This document shows positions 37,454-50,604 of a stretch of 64,000 nt of DNA, piece by piece. The translations under genes were made by a program, and so were the position numbers. The DNA is from Crotalaria pallida (Eukaryota > Streptophyta > Magnoliopsida > Fabales > Fabaceae): positions 68,963,001-69,027,000 of the forward strand of contig CM075656.1 of assembly GCA_037953625.1 (NCBI GenBank). Reading direction: 5' to 3'. The stretch's first letter is position 1; each line of letters opens with the position of its first letter. A model generated the notes under the pieces. It was not told where the DNA came from. It saw only the letters and a program-made list of their open reading frames with translations, and ran no database searches.

Positions 37454-39600
37454 TGAAATAAAAGATTTTGTTTTATTATTTTATAAAATTAAAAATAAAA
37501 AACTAATATAGCCCATGGTTTTTTTTTTTTGAACCCATGGAATTTTGAAGATTGAAAAGTGGTTAATCTTTTTTTAAAATAAAAAAAATGATTTTAAAAT
37601 TTATTTCATTAATATTTTCACGGCAACATATAACTTAGAATCATTTGTTGATGAAAATGTTTACCTCTTTTTAAAAAATTATTGAGCGAGTATCAACTGC
37701 ATTTTTTAAGTGAAACGTTTTAAATTAGTAGATCGTTAATTTTTGCTAGGTGATGTGGAAGAAACAAATGGTTACGCAGGTTGTTCTTGAATAAAGGTGT
37801 ATACTCAACAAACAGATGAATGTAAAAAAGGTGAGTCAATGAGAGTCAAAGTACAAATCAACAACCATTACCATCATGGTTGTGGCGATTGTCATTCAAG
37901 GAACGTGGGTGTTTTAAACTGGTTTAAGGACCTAGGGTTATGCTCAAACCATATTGCAACTAGGCTGAGCCTCTCTAAAGCGGTTCAAGATTGCATGACT
38001 TACTTCAAAGAGGTAGACAACTTCAACTTGATAACCACATCCTTTGATCATGCATTTCATAACTCGTAATATGATTGATCAACATAAATATTCATGGTGG
38101 TTGTTAAATATGCCATGACGATCATTTATGCTTATTATGACTCATTGTAGCTAACATGTAATAAATATCAAGTAAAGCCCTCAAGTATGAGCATCTTCTG
38201 TTCACATCACACAATCTAGTTTGATTAGATAGTTAAAATTTTCCCACTAAGAACACCTCATTGTCAAAAAAATGCATTAAGGATAAGGAAGGGTGGGCGT
38301 AGCCCACATGGTATGCTCACATGGTCATGTACGAGTAAGAAAGGATTAGTTATGAACTCTGTAGACCATCCCCATGGGTGTGGTGAAGGTAGGGCCCCAG
38401 TTGGTAGAAAAAAAACGTAACTCCTTGGGGTTATTAGAAGTAAAAAAAAAGGAATAAATATAGTGATAATTTGATTCTTCGTCGTCAGAGTAAAACGTAG
38501 AGTAGAGAAAATAGAATTTGTGTCTTCGTCTTAAAATAAAAAATTATATATAATAAATATAGAAGTAATTAATTGTGACATGACACGTTCACTAAAAAAA
38601 TCTTTTTGTAGCAAATCATTTATTAAGAAAAATAGATAAGCTTAACACAAAAGTATAAAAAGAAATAATAATAACTTTGTCCAGAATATCTACCATCATA
38701 CCCACAATGATTAGTCATACCATTGCTATCTATAATGGAAAAAGAACATTTATCTATGTATACAACATATCGTATGGAAGATCATAAACTGAGAGAATTT
38801 TCACCCACTTTAAACATTTGGGGACATTAAAAAATGATAATCAATCTCGTCATTAACATTAATTAGTATTTAGTAAATAGTAATTTCTTAATTGCTTAAA
38901 AACAACTTAATTTTAATCTACTATAAATTTTTTAATTTACTAGAAATTTAATAAATGAAGAGAATTTTAGTTGTGGAGTGTTATCCCACATGTACAAGCA
39001 AGCCGATTTATTGATGTATGACGATGGTGACGAGTTTTCGATCAAAGAACTCTGTTAACCAAGTCAGGATATTTGAGGTGATGCGTGTGTCGTGTATAAG
39101 ATGGGAGTTGAGAGTGTTCCATACCCTGCCCATTATATGTTATTTATAGCGTGAAGGATGTGTGAACCATGATGGGCCATTATGGTCATGAAAGAATCCA
39201 AGAAATAACGGCTCCGAGGAATAATTGTGCATGAATGTCATTATGAGCTGCAATAATTACAAGCCATTTATAGTCGTTATAATTATTACTTATTAAAAGC
39301 TAGTGATATCGAATTATCGTTCTGTCATACATGCACTTATTGGTCTGTCGTATCGATGGTTATTAGTTCAGGAAACCGGTCCACAACAATTATGATTAAT
39401 TGATGATTAAGGAAGACACTAAAAAAATGTATATTCATTCATTTTTTTAGTCAAGATAGATCCTTGTGATTGTGATAAAGAAGAAGTAATGTTATAGATA
39501 AAAAGATTAAAAAAAACATGTCATATTATAAAAACCTAGATAAAGAAAGAAAGTACATAAATAAGATGCATTTTGTTTATAGTAGTCATTTTATGTTTTA
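37454..39600. other. Intergenic, no gene recognised
   Basis: One 90-codon open frame (37797-38069, +) has no recognisable motif, no splice context and no partner, so it is not called. The rest is AT-rich with short degenerate repeats. Confidence 0.5.
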
Positions 39601-39619
39601 TGTATATTAATGGAGAATT

Positions 39620-40068
39620 ATGGGACAAAAAATAAATCCGCTCGGTTTCATATTTGGTACAACTCAAAGTCACGATTCTCTTTGGTTTGCACAACCAACA
39701 AATTATTCAAACAATCTACAAGAAGATGAAAAAAATACGAGATTGTATCATGAATCATATAAAAAAATATAAAAATATTTTCTAGTGTTGAGGGGATAGG
39801 ACGGATAAAGATTCAAAAACAAATCGATCTGATTCAAGTCATAATCTATATGGGTTTTTCGAATTAAAACAAAGACTTTCTCGTTTTTATAAGATTAAAT
39901 AAATTCGATTAATCATTTGAGTTTGATATTGATGTTATGCTTAGTGTGCGACTCGTTTGTTTTTTAGGATGGTTAGAATTCAAGAAAAAAATAAATAGAC
40001 CAACTCATACTATGAATTAATTAATAAAGTATTAACAATCAATCTATCGCTTCGTATTATCTGAATAT
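39620..40068 (+). pseudogene. rps3/rpl16: Plastid-derived insert (NUPT): broken rps3 plus rpl16 exon 1 and intron start
   Basis: From 39620 the frame reads MGQKINPLGFIFGTTQSHDS, the start of plastid ribosomal protein S3. It is stopped at TAA after about 58 codons, and a later frame gives VEGIGRIKIQKQIDLIQVII before the gene breaks off near 39860. Then 39935-39943 ATGCTTAGT followed by GTGCGACTCG matches the 9-bp first exon of rpl16 and the GTGCGAC start of its group II intron, which continues to about 40068. The rps3-rpl16 order is that of the plastid genome, with roughly two thirds of rps3 deleted. No rpl22 coding is recognisable upstream, as expected for legumes. Not functional. Confidence 0.85.
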
Positions 40069-40483
40069 AATCAAATTAGTCAAAATCTGGAAAAAAAAGA
40101 TAGAATATTTTAAGAATGTAATTATAATGAAATATTGCATAAAAAAGAAAGAAAAACGAAGAATAATAGTTCCAAAATCCCATTTTAATTGCGAAAAGTC
40201 AAAAATGTTCTTCCCTCTTATTTTCTTCCAAACTCTAAATTTATCCACCCCAAACTCCATTATCCATCTTCTTCCACCTTCATCACCCCAAACGCCAAAC
40301 CTCATCTTCCACCTTCATCTTTTTCCTTCTTTCACCTTCATCTTCTACCTTCTTCCCTTCCCCAAACCGCAAAACACTCTTATCTTTAAAAAAAATAAAA
40401 AAAAACTTTTATCCTCATTCAATGGACTTTGCACACATATTGTTGAAGGTACATTTCTTATCTTTCTATTTTTATTTTTTTAC

Positions 40484-40643
40484 GTAACTGTATAAATTCC
40501 GACAATCCAGTGTAAAAATTCCAACACTAGGGTGTCAGAATTTTTAAAATTTCTGCCAAATGTGTTTCGACAGTTACATGTCGGAAAAAAATATTAAAAA
40601 AAACAATGTTCCAATAAATTCCGACATTGGTTTGTCGGAATTT
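40484..40643. repeat. Cluster of TTCCGACA...TGTCGGAA hairpins
   Basis: AAATTCCGACA (40616-40626) and TGTCGGAATTT (40633-40643) form a perfect 11-bp stem with a 6-nt loop. Two more imperfect hairpins of the same theme lie upstream: AAATTCCAACAC/GTGTCAGAATTT at about 40516 and TTTCGACA/TGTCGGAAA at 40565-40587. Related words recur at about 52018 and 52226. Confidence 0.6.
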
Positions 40644-40649
40644 CTGAAA

Positions 40650-42620
40650 CAGTTAAAGAAAAAACGAATGAGAACGAAACAGAAAACGAATGGGAAGAAT
40701 TAAAACATAAAAACCAACGAGAAAGGACTCAAAACTACTAAAAATATGAAAACTTAACACAAAACAACCTAGTAAACTTGTACCCTAAAAAAATATTAAA
40801 AAAAACCCTAAGAACAACAAAGAAAGGGAAAGGAGGGAGGAGAAGATATTTGAGGGAGGTTTCCTTGCGGTGGGCGGTAGCTTGTAGAGAGGGAGGGTGA
40901 AGGTAGTGGGAGAGGGAAGGTATGAGAGAGAGGGGGGGTGTGGGGTTTGGGAATTTTTGAGATGGAAGAGAAAGGAGAGAGTGTGAGGTTTTGAGTTTGG
41001 AGAGGGTATTATTGGAATTAAAATAAAATTGGGGTTTGGGGGCTAAAGTATGAGTTTTGGGGACTAAAATTCAAAAACGAATATGATTATGGACTTGAAA
41101 GTCTTGGATTCGATTTTAGACCCCACTATTTATTGATGGTTTTAATTTTTTTCCCATATTCCTGTAAAGTTTTAAAAAAAAAAATTAAAGATAAGGATTC
41201 TATTTACCTACTTTTCCCATAATCTTTTGGCCCTGAAGAACTAAGTAGAGAGACATCCAAAATATAAAGTTCAAACATAAAAAGAATAAACTAGGTATTA
41301 AAAACACGAAAAGAAAATGTCGAGGGAAGAAAGAAAGAAAGAATAATTAGTCTAAAGGTATGCAATCTTGTAGTATTGAAACATATATGATAACATTTTT
41401 TAATTAACTTGTCTTGTCCTCTTGATACATAATGCATAAGTATATGACTAATTTATTCAGCAGTTCGATCCCTATTGTAGGTATGAAAAATATTTTGTTG
41501 GTAGAGGCAAAATCCACTTGATGACATCTACACTTCGAAAGAGATTAATCTTCGACTGTCGATTGGAAGATATCCTTGACATACACACACAAAAAAAAAA
41601 AAAAAGTGATGACTCTAAATTGATAATAACCTTAACCTTGCAAGTAAAATTACCTAGGAATGCAAGTCCACTTTCAAGTTCCAAACCACTACATGAATAG
41701 AATATGGGGTAGAAAAGAAGGGTAGAAAGCATCTCATTCAATGCAATGAAAATTCTTTTTACTATGATAAAAAATAAAAAAAAAATTTGTTAACAAGTGT
41801 TATAATACTTGTTAAGGTTATTAAAGATAAAAAATGCAACAAAACCAATATTATTTTTTCTCGAAAACCTCAAAAATCACATTTTACAATATTTATTTAA
41901 TACTTATACATTTGGTTGTATAATAAGCACGGTTGTTTTTTGCCAAATAAAAATCATTTAGAGATGTGTGAATCTGAAAATTCAATGTTACATGCCAAAA
42001 TACTATTTGAATTAGGATTTTGCTATACATAACCTTAAAGTGATGTTTAAGAAACTAAATATGTTTTTTTGCTGTGGATTTGATATTTGCTGTGGAAGAA
42101 ACTAAATACGTAAAAGATACCTAAATATGTTAGATTTAAAATATTAGAAGTCAAATATTCTCTTGATATTTTAAAGTTTTTTTTTTTAAAGGGAAAAAGT
42201 GTATTTTATTCATAGATAAAAACTATACAAGAAATTTCACACTAATAATAATTAAAGGGAAAGCAAAATACACTGCAACAACAGACTCTTCCTTGTGATA
42301 TTTTAAAGTTGCTTATACATTTTTTTAAAGCAATAAATAACAAAATCCTTCGGTTATTGTTAGAACAAGTGAGATCCAAAAATTATTGTGGGGGAGGGAA
42401 ACACTACGATAAAATTCCTATACAAGCAAAAATTGACGAGACCAAGCATTGCCCACTCCACCCAACAAAACAATCTTGTTAGAACTACTAATGGAAAATT
42501 TTTAAAGAGAAGGAAACTGCAATGGTTAGTCAGCACTCTGAAGACCATGTTTCCTTTTCAATAACACAACACATAAGAATTCCAAGGGCACCAGAGAAAT
42601 CTTGGAGGCATAGGAATCCA
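40650..42620. other. Intergenic and 3' flank of ELM1, no gene recognised
   Basis: Purine-rich at 40800-41000, otherwise AT-rich. No protein motif on either strand. The last few hundred bases should include the ELM1 3' UTR. Confidence 0.5.
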
Positions 42621-45600
42621 CTATGCACGAATAGTCCATCCTCTCTGAGCAAGTGCAGCAATCACTTTGGTAGCAGCTTCTGCAGTGTCATTCAGTGGAG
42701 GATAACTCCAGCTTTCACTTATCTGTGTTTTCAGAATACAAATCAAAAAACAGCAATACTTAATCAAGAAAACTACAACTAACAACAACTATATAGACCA
42801 TGCAGGCAGAAACTTGGTCTGGCAGCACAGAAGATGCTGCTCTCATCTAAAAACAAACCACACAAATAATTCTGATGAAGGATCCAATTTTTTTTTGTTC
42901 GTGAGAGGATCCTCCAACCTGGATAGGTGAGAGACTTTCCTCTCGGGTACAGTCAAGCATCTAAGCAGGAATCCCTCGCAATAATGTTTTTACAAACACG
43001 AGTCCTGATCAAACCTAGGATCACATCTCTAAAGAACCCAAACACATAACGGTAGGTATCAAATATTTGCTAACCCAAATACACACTTGGTCAAAGTCAA
43101 GCAAAAACTAGGCATGATCAACGCTTTGTTTCAGATTTATGTCAATACAATCAGGTGTTTCTTGTGATGCGCATTTATACTATACAAAGAAAGTTTTTTT
43201 TTGGGTGAAAAGCCTGTTTTAGGTTGTGAGAACTATCAACCTGTTAGCTCAATCATAAAAGAAGAGCAAAAGGAGTCATAGGTGGTGGCAACTTACATTC
43301 TCCTTCCCAGTGAATGGTCGAGCAACTCCTTGCTTCTGCAAAGTGTTTTGGAAGTCAGCAAACTTCCATGTACACAGTTCTGCTCCAATCACATACACAG
43401 GCTTCCTGTAGTAAAAATATGGACTCATGAAATCATGCATTTTAAATTAAGGGAATGATCCAACAGTTTTTTTCATGACATGGACACTCATCATCATTGA
43501 TCATACATACCCAGTACTGCAGGCCTCACTCAACATACTAACTGAATCAGCTGTGATAACAAAGGCATCAGCCCAGGCAAGATGTCCCATATGTGGATTT
43601 GGACCTAAATGGAATTTAAAATTTAAAAAAAAAAACATTTAAGTGATCTCCAGTACAAGGACAGGCAAATATGAATTTCTTCTCTAAATATGACAACCAA
43701 GTACCTTCACCATCCCATATTTGGACCTTAGGATTTGTGGCAAATTCTTTGACTAAAATTCTGGAGATCTGCAATAAGAATGGAAAAATTGAATTCGTTA
43801 AACAGACAAAGAAAGTTAACTGATAATAGCTAAACCAGGGCCTCCATTCCTCGGAGCTACATCATTTATTCATGTAGTATTAACTTTCAAGGTTTAAAAA
43901 GACAAACCACCAGCTTGCTCATGGTAATGGCCAAAAGCCCAAAACTAATACATAACCAACATATGGAATGAAAAGGGAAAGGGTTATTACTAATTGTGTA
44001 ATCTTTTATACCTTCTCGGGAGTTCTTCTGGAGAAAGATATTCTGATAGTCCCACAGCTCCATAGAACATTCTGAAGCATAAACACTAACTGCTTTGCAA
44101 GATCCACACCATAAGGACAATTGCCTGATGGGAAAAACAATTTAAGACATAAGGTATACTAGGAATGACAAAAATGAGACTTGAAAGAGAAACTTTGCAT
44201 CCGATGTATCACATATACAACAAAAGGTAGTGTGTTAAAAGAAAAATATTGGATGTATGCCAAAAAAAACATTTGAAAGTTTAATTTTGTTTTTCCAGTC
44301 AGCTTCTTTAAGATTTCTACAAAGAGCATTAAGCCATTAATATATGCAAACTTGGCCATTTCAGATTGGAAGTTTGAATAGACCCCCATTTAGATGTAGC
44401 CAACTAGGGCATACAATTGCTTTCATTGAAATTTAGGTAACAAAGTCATTTCGAAGAGTCTCCAATTTAAGGATAGTCAAATCAGAGAAAAAAAAGAGGA
44501 CCTCGCTATAACACAAAAAAATATAATTGACTAAAATTCTCCTACAGACATTTACAACATTCTCAATAATAATAAACATAAAAACCAACAAGTAGGAGAG
44601 TTTGGGGTCTAACTTAATGGACCTTTTCCCCATTTTAAGATACAGCACGTACAGTCAGCAGGTTAATGTGCATATATTATAAGTTAAAACTGTTTTTCTA
44701 CATATATAAAACAAAAGTAAATCTGAACATTATAGGTTGATAACAATAGGCAAAGCAATATAAGTTCCTCAATACAGAATAAATAACCTGTAGGTCCTCC
44801 AACGTTAACTACAAGCAAGGGCTTTGGCAGAGTCGCTAACTCATCATGCCAAGTAGAAGCAGCTACCCTTAGAGCAGTAGAATCAGCTTGATGAAGTGCT
44901 CCCACGGTAAGGACCTATAATAATGTAAATGACTAAATCGGTGACCATCAGGATGGGACAAAATGTAACATATTTGACAACCATAGTTGTTTTTCTTAGG
45001 CGGAGACACCAACAACCATCAGGTAACCACAGTACCTACCACATTGCGACCAGGAGGTTCCCATGGAGTAACCCATCTCCGAAGAAACCAAGGAATCTGC
45101 CGTTGGGCATGAGGAGTTAACGGATAATAATCATGTTGTGGGGTAATCACAAGATCAAACCTATCCAGACGAAATCTTGGATGTTGTATCTGAAACGAGA
45201 ATCATAGGCAAGTCATTCAACTATTTATCATTTATGAATGTTTCCGATCACCATTTCTCAAAAGCAAACAATATCCAATATCTTTTGATATTATCAGGTC
45301 CTAATAAAGAACTTATTTGCCAGTTAAACCCAACCCAAGCATACTAAAACTTAGCCCTCAAAACCTCATGAGATACAAAGGGAGTCAAATGTATTGACAA
45401 GATACAGATTATAGATTACTTCACTTAAAAGTAATAAGAGATGCAACTAATGAAAAAACATACTTTGACTACAGTCAATCATCATATGAAGTAAGGCTGC
45501 AAAGGACTAAAAAAGAATAAGTGCAAAGTTTAACCTGAACAATAAAAACATTTTCTGGAGCTAACCGTTTAATGGAGGTGGCAACGGAAATGGTGTCTCG

Positions 45601-47332
45601 TCCAGATGCAACCACCAACAAAGGGCCATCCCTAGAGAAAAAGTATCCAAATTTCATTAATCTTTCTTATACAATCCACCAGCACTCAGATGACTCATAC
45701 AAATGCAGGAAACTTCTATGGCAACTTGATGTTGTTGCCAATAATGTTGATTTCATGATATATGTTTAAAAATAACCAAAACAAAATAGATGTGACAGCT
45801 CATCCTTGGAGCCATACCCCAAAAAAAAAAAGACTCTTCTAAAGTGAGTACACCTCTAAAGCAAGTTTGAGCAAGTTAGATCTATCCACCCTATGCTCAT
45901 TTAGAAGGTGTTTGAAAGAGCCTATAAGGAAGCTTATTTGCACTTATAAATTATAATAATAGCTTATAACTTTCCTATACGCTCTTTTTAGCTTATTTCA
46001 AAAAATCTGATTGAATAAACACTTCACTGAGCTGTTTACGCAAATGCGGCCCTAGTGAATTGAGATCTCTATTCACACTATCAAATCGAGGGTGAAAATA
46101 CATTCTTTTGTTTTTGTGCAAGGTGATAAAGTATTATTTATGCACTTTAGAGGCAAACTTACTTCAAAGAAACCTTATCCAAAAAAAAAAGAAGAAAGAA
46201 AGAATGAGAGAGAGAGAGGTATCTTAGAATTGGAGCATATCTGGTAAGAACATTTGCTTATGGTGAAAGTACGAACAAAAAAATCTCGACCATTTGACCA
46301 CACACGGATGATCGAGATAAAAATGGTTTAATAATCACATGACTACTTAAAAAAAGTTGCATGCATATACCTTCTAACTGCCACCATTCAAGTAAGCTAA
46401 AATTTTAAGGATTCGTTATTATCATTTCTCATGATATAAGCAAGTATCCTCGCTAGATAGATACACAGTCAATGTTGCAACAATCACAGAACAACGTAAA
46501 AATGGTTTAATAAACACACAACCACTTAAAAAAGTTGCAAGCATCTATCTTCTAATCTTTGACAACCTCCAATGGCGAAGATTCATTATTAACATCTATA
46601 GTGATAAGCAAGTGTCCTCACAAGATATGCTCCTCTAGAATTCGATACAAAAGCATAATGAAACTACTACTACAATAATCACAGCACAACATACTTGTGA
46701 AACGTTTCACGCGCCATTGTTGCAATGTGGTGAGCATCGGCTTCTAACACATTAGATATACCTGAACTACCATCATCATTTTTTTTTTGTACAGATACAA
46801 TTAGCTCACTCGTCAATAACCAAGCATCAAAATTCAAAAGCTAGAAACACATTGAAAAATATAATTATTAACATGTTACCAATCTTGTCATTCGAAAAGG
46901 GAGAAACTTTATTCGATATTTGAATGCCACAAAACCTTCTTATAACAGAATCTAACTTTATATGAATTGAAACCGGAAGCCAATGAAGCCATCTATTGAT
47001 TCCTCCTCTGGGCCTCGCCACGCGCTGCAAAAACAAAAACAAAAAAAAAAAAAAGGTTTTTTTAAGCAACCAAATTACAATTCATAAAGAAAAGCTTTTT
47101 ATTTTTTATTTTTTGGTTTTTATAATTATTTGATTCAATTCTACTATTTTTGATGTTATGTGGAAGGGACAAAAGGGAAAGAATGGCTTACGAATAAGAA
47201 ATGGTGATTGGAGAGACCGAGGGCACGGACCAAGCCAATGCATTGATTCTCGGCGCCGGCAAAGCCGTTTCCGATGACGACGGCTCGGCGGATTGCGCCG
47301 TCGAAGATCTCAGGCGGGTTGGGAAGCTTCAT
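42621..47332 (-). CDS. ELM1: Mitochondrial fission protein ELM1
   Basis: Eleven exons (47332-47192, 47024-46880, 46761-46695, 45631-45535, 45189-45040, 44914-44788, 44124-44012, 43768-43705, 43604-43511, 43405-43297, 42722-42621) join in phase to 402 residues. ELM1 is the plant-specific factor that recruits the dynamin DRP3A to the outer mitochondrial surface for division. Conserved parts include RRAVVIGNGFAGAENQCIGL near the N-terminus, VASGRDTISVATSIKRLAPE, VITPQHDYYPLTPHAQ, NPHMGHLAWADAFVITADSV and the C-terminal SWSYPPLNDTAEAAT. The N-terminus is somewhat shorter than in Arabidopsis. The acceptor of exon 3 (TTCAG at 46766-46762) follows an A-rich rather than pyrimidine-rich tract, so that border is the least certain. 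A Mutator-type element lies 97 bp upstream of the start codon. Confidence 0.94.
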
Positions 47333-47428
47333 GGGTTTCGAATTTTCAAATGGGAAGGGAGAAGTGACATATATATAAAAGTAGTAGTTTTAGTGAAAAG
47401 ATCATTATTTTTTTTGGAATTCATTTTT

Positions 47429-47973
47429 GGCTTGTTTACGGCTTTGTTCCCTAAAAATTTCACCTGTTTTGATTTTAGTTTTTAGAAGTTATTTCGATCG
47501 GGACTAGTCCTTGATTTTTCAAATATTTTAGTTTTGGTTCCTTCCGTTACAAAAAATCAGTTATTTTACTGACATGGTTAATGAAAATTCATACTAGCTG
47601 TCATGGGGTGTGATGGGGCATGAGATAACGCTAAATAGGTGATGTAACATAGATGATTTAGGCTTATGAACTCAAAATTTTGCCTGCGGAACCATTTTGC
47701 GCATCGGACCATTTTGTGTCCGTGGATCTGTATCATCCACAATATATCACCTATTTGGTGTTACTTCAGACCACTGTTTGGTGTTACTTCAGACCACATA
47801 GACTGCTGATGTGATGTTCCGCTAGCTTCACAAACAAATAATAGATTTTTAATAACGGAGGGGACCAAAACCAAAATATTTGAAAATTTAATGACTAGTC
47901 CCGGTCAAAATAACTTCTGGGGACTAAAACCAAACTACGCTGAACTTTCAGGGACTAAAGACATAAATAAGCC
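47429..47973. mobile_element. Mutator-type inverted-repeat element, 545 bp, 9-bp TSD
   Basis: TTCATTTTT flanks it at 47420-47428 and 47974-47982. The left end GGCTTGTTTACGGCTTTGTT... and the inverse of the right end GGCTTATTTATGTCTTTAGT share about 80% over about 130 bp, including GGGACTAGTC. Non-coding. It sits in the ELM1 upstream region. The GGCTTATTTA start resembles the element at 30391-31415, so the two are probably one family. Confidence 0.88.
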
Positions 47974-47999
47974 TTCATTTTTTAATACCTTTTTTTTTT

Positions 48000-49366
48000 A
48001 CTAAACTATCACTTTCACTTTGTAAGGAGCTTTCACTTTAGTCCATGATTTTTCAATAATTTCTTTTTAGTTTCTCATTTTGAAAAAAGTTATTCACGTT
48101 AGTCCCTGACAACGTTTTTCGTTTATAAACGGTAACGTGACCGTTAATTTATAATATCGTATTTCATTTTAGTCCCTAACTTAAAATTTTTAATTCACTT
48201 TAGTCTCTCACTGTATCGTGTTTCATTTTAGTCCCTAAGTTAAAAATTTTAATTCACTTTAACTGTAATAACAATGATATTTCTTTCACTTTTCTCTTGT
48301 ACTTTGACTACCATAAAACCATTGTTTGTTCTTCTTGCTATTATGTAAACTAATTTTATAGTTTATATAAGCATTAACTCCAAGCTCTGCACCTGAAGGT
48401 ATCAATAGCAAAATTTTTTTCGGAGGAGCACTTCAGAGTACATTATTTCATTATGCATATAACTAGTATGTTTTTTTCTCAAAACTTTTTAGTGTTTTAG
48501 TTTTTTTTATATAAGCTCTTCAGTGTTTTAATTATCTATCCATGAGTGGACTAACCGAAATCCTACAGACAGCAAGTTAAGATATATAAAGAAGGGTCTT
48601 CCATAACACAAAGCAATGCCTTTGTTTGATAGGCTAGTGTTTGACAAGGTATTTCATAGCCAGTTTACACTTATGAAATTTGAACATAATTTGGTTTCAA
48701 AACTAAAACATTGTTTGTATTAACAGACAAAACAAGCACTAGGTGGACGAGTTCGTATCTTGCTATCATGAGCTGCTCCTTTGCCTACGCATGTGGAGGA
48801 TATTTTGAGGATAACTAGTGGATTTACATTATCACAAGGATATGATATGACGTTTGAATATCATGCTAAACATGTTAGGGGAGTTTACAATATTTTGGTG
48901 ATGACTCTTAAACACATACTCAATAGAATATTTTTGAATCAAAGCTATTGATACCTTCAGGTGCAAAGCCTGAAGTCATTGCTTATATAAACTATAAAGT
49001 TAGTTTACAGAATAGCAAGAAGAACAGTCAATGTTTTTATGGTAGTCACACTATAAAAGAAAAGCGAAAGAAGCATCATTGTTATTATAGTGAGGGACTA
49101 AAGTGAATTAAAATTTTAAGTTATGGACTAAAATGAAACACGATATAGTGAGGGACTAAAGTGAATTAAAAATTTTAAGTTAGGGATTAAAATGAAGTAC
49201 GATATTATAAATTAACGGTCACGTTAACGTCTATAAATGGAAAATGTTGTCAGGGACTAACGAGAGTAACTTTTTTCAAAGTAAAGGACTAAAAAGGAAT
49301 TATTGAAAAATTAGGGACTAAAGTGAAAACTCTTTACAAAATGAAGGACTAAAGTGACAGTTTAGT
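48000..49366. mobile_element. Fold-back element with about 280-bp inverted arms, 1367 bp
   Basis: Starts ACTAAACTATCACTTTCACT and ends, inverted, ACTAAACTGTCACTTTAGTC. The arms carry TTTAGTCCCT/AGGGACTAAA phrases, a GTTAACGT/ACGTGACCGTTAA word and several CACTTTAGTC units. Flanks are T-rich, so a target duplication cannot be fixed. The spacer shows short AT-rich inverted pieces but no coding. The superfamily is probably Mutator-like (inference). Confidence 0.7.
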
Positions 49367-49548
49367 CATTCTTTTTAGTTCACCTATCAAAAAATATTTT
49401 CCAAAATATCCTTCAACAATTTTTTTTTAAAGTTTTACGCATTATATATTAGGTGGTAAGTGAATATGTTAAATTTGATGCAAGAAAAATGAAAAATAAC
49501 ACATACACTCTTCATATAGCATATACGTAAAATTCAGTATGCTATAAC

Positions 49549-50596
49549 TAGAGTTGTCAAAACGGGCCGGCCCAGTACGGGCCATAACGGGACTGGGCTA
49601 AATAGCCCGGGTACAAAGTAAGTACACAATCATGAAACCCAAACCCGCACTATACCGGGCTGCGGGCTTGTGCGGGCTTGTGCGGGTCGGCCCGCATAAT
49701 TTTTTTCCAATTTTTTTTTAATTTTACAGCCAAAAAAAAAACTAATACCTGTTTTGCACAAAAAAACTCATTTTTTTTCGGAAAGCCAAAACATTTAGCA
49801 TTACGTGGACAGGAACAAATTAAAAATAATTAAAACAGTTAAAAAAACTTTTTTTTTTAATAGAAGTAATAGATTAAGGATCTTCGAAATAAAAAAAGTT
49901 AAAAAAGAAAAAAGAAGGCTTGGTATTGTGAAGATCCATTAAGGAGGAGAATTATTAGAACTAGTTGTCCTACTGCTTAAGTTTTTATGTGAACATGTTT
50001 GAATCATGTGCTAAAACAATTATACAAGTTTATATGAATAATAATATTTTTTGACGAGTTGATGTTAAAATTTTATTTGGGGACATCCGGTCATATATGA
50101 TAGAATATTGGACATTAGACATCAACCATATATATATCATATTCGAAGCAAATGAAATCCAAACGTTGTAGTTTAAAATTGTTGCTTCTAATATCCAAAA
50201 TAAAATGCCCAAAGCCAATTGTACTTGTATTGAACAAATACTCCAAGTTCACAGCATGCAGAATTCTCATACCATACTCCAAGTTCACAGCACTCTTGCC
50301 GTCTTGGATTAGGTGCTTTTTTTATTTTATTTTAATACCGGTGCTTTGTACTGTGGCCTGCTGCTGCTTTAGATTTTAGAGTTAACTTAATTAGGTGTGT
50401 TTTTTTTTTTAATTGTAATACCGGGCTGAACCCGGACGGGTAAACCCGGCCCGGGCCCGGTTTTTTTTAAGGCCCGGCCGGTCCGGGCTAATACACCCGG
50501 GTTATTTTTATGTGTCAAATTATGACACTCAAGCCCGCACTTACCCCGGGTTTTTTGGCCCGACTCGCATCGGCCCGACCCATTTTGACAGCTCTA
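49549..50596. mobile_element. hAT-type element with GGCCCGG-rich ends, 1048 bp
   Basis: The termini TAGAGTTGTCAAAACGGG and, inverted, TAGAGCTGTCAAAATGGG are followed inside by repeats of GCCCGGGT/GGCCCGG and GTGCGGGCTT. The flanking 8-mers are GCTATAAC (49541-49548) and GTTATAAT (50597-50604), which differ only by two C-to-T changes, as expected of an aged 8-bp hAT duplication. The GC-rich ends contrast with the AT-rich centre. No transposase. Confidence 0.8.
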
Positions 50597-50604
50597 GTTA
50601 TAAT

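Noticed and set aside
37797..38069. 90-residue open frame
   Set aside because: No motif, no splice partner and no upstream promoter feature; expected by chance over this length of intergenic DNA.
48000..49366. Mutator assignment through a 9-bp duplication
   Set aside because: The flanks are T-rich (TTTTTTTTT against CATTCTTTT), so no reliable duplication can be claimed for this element.
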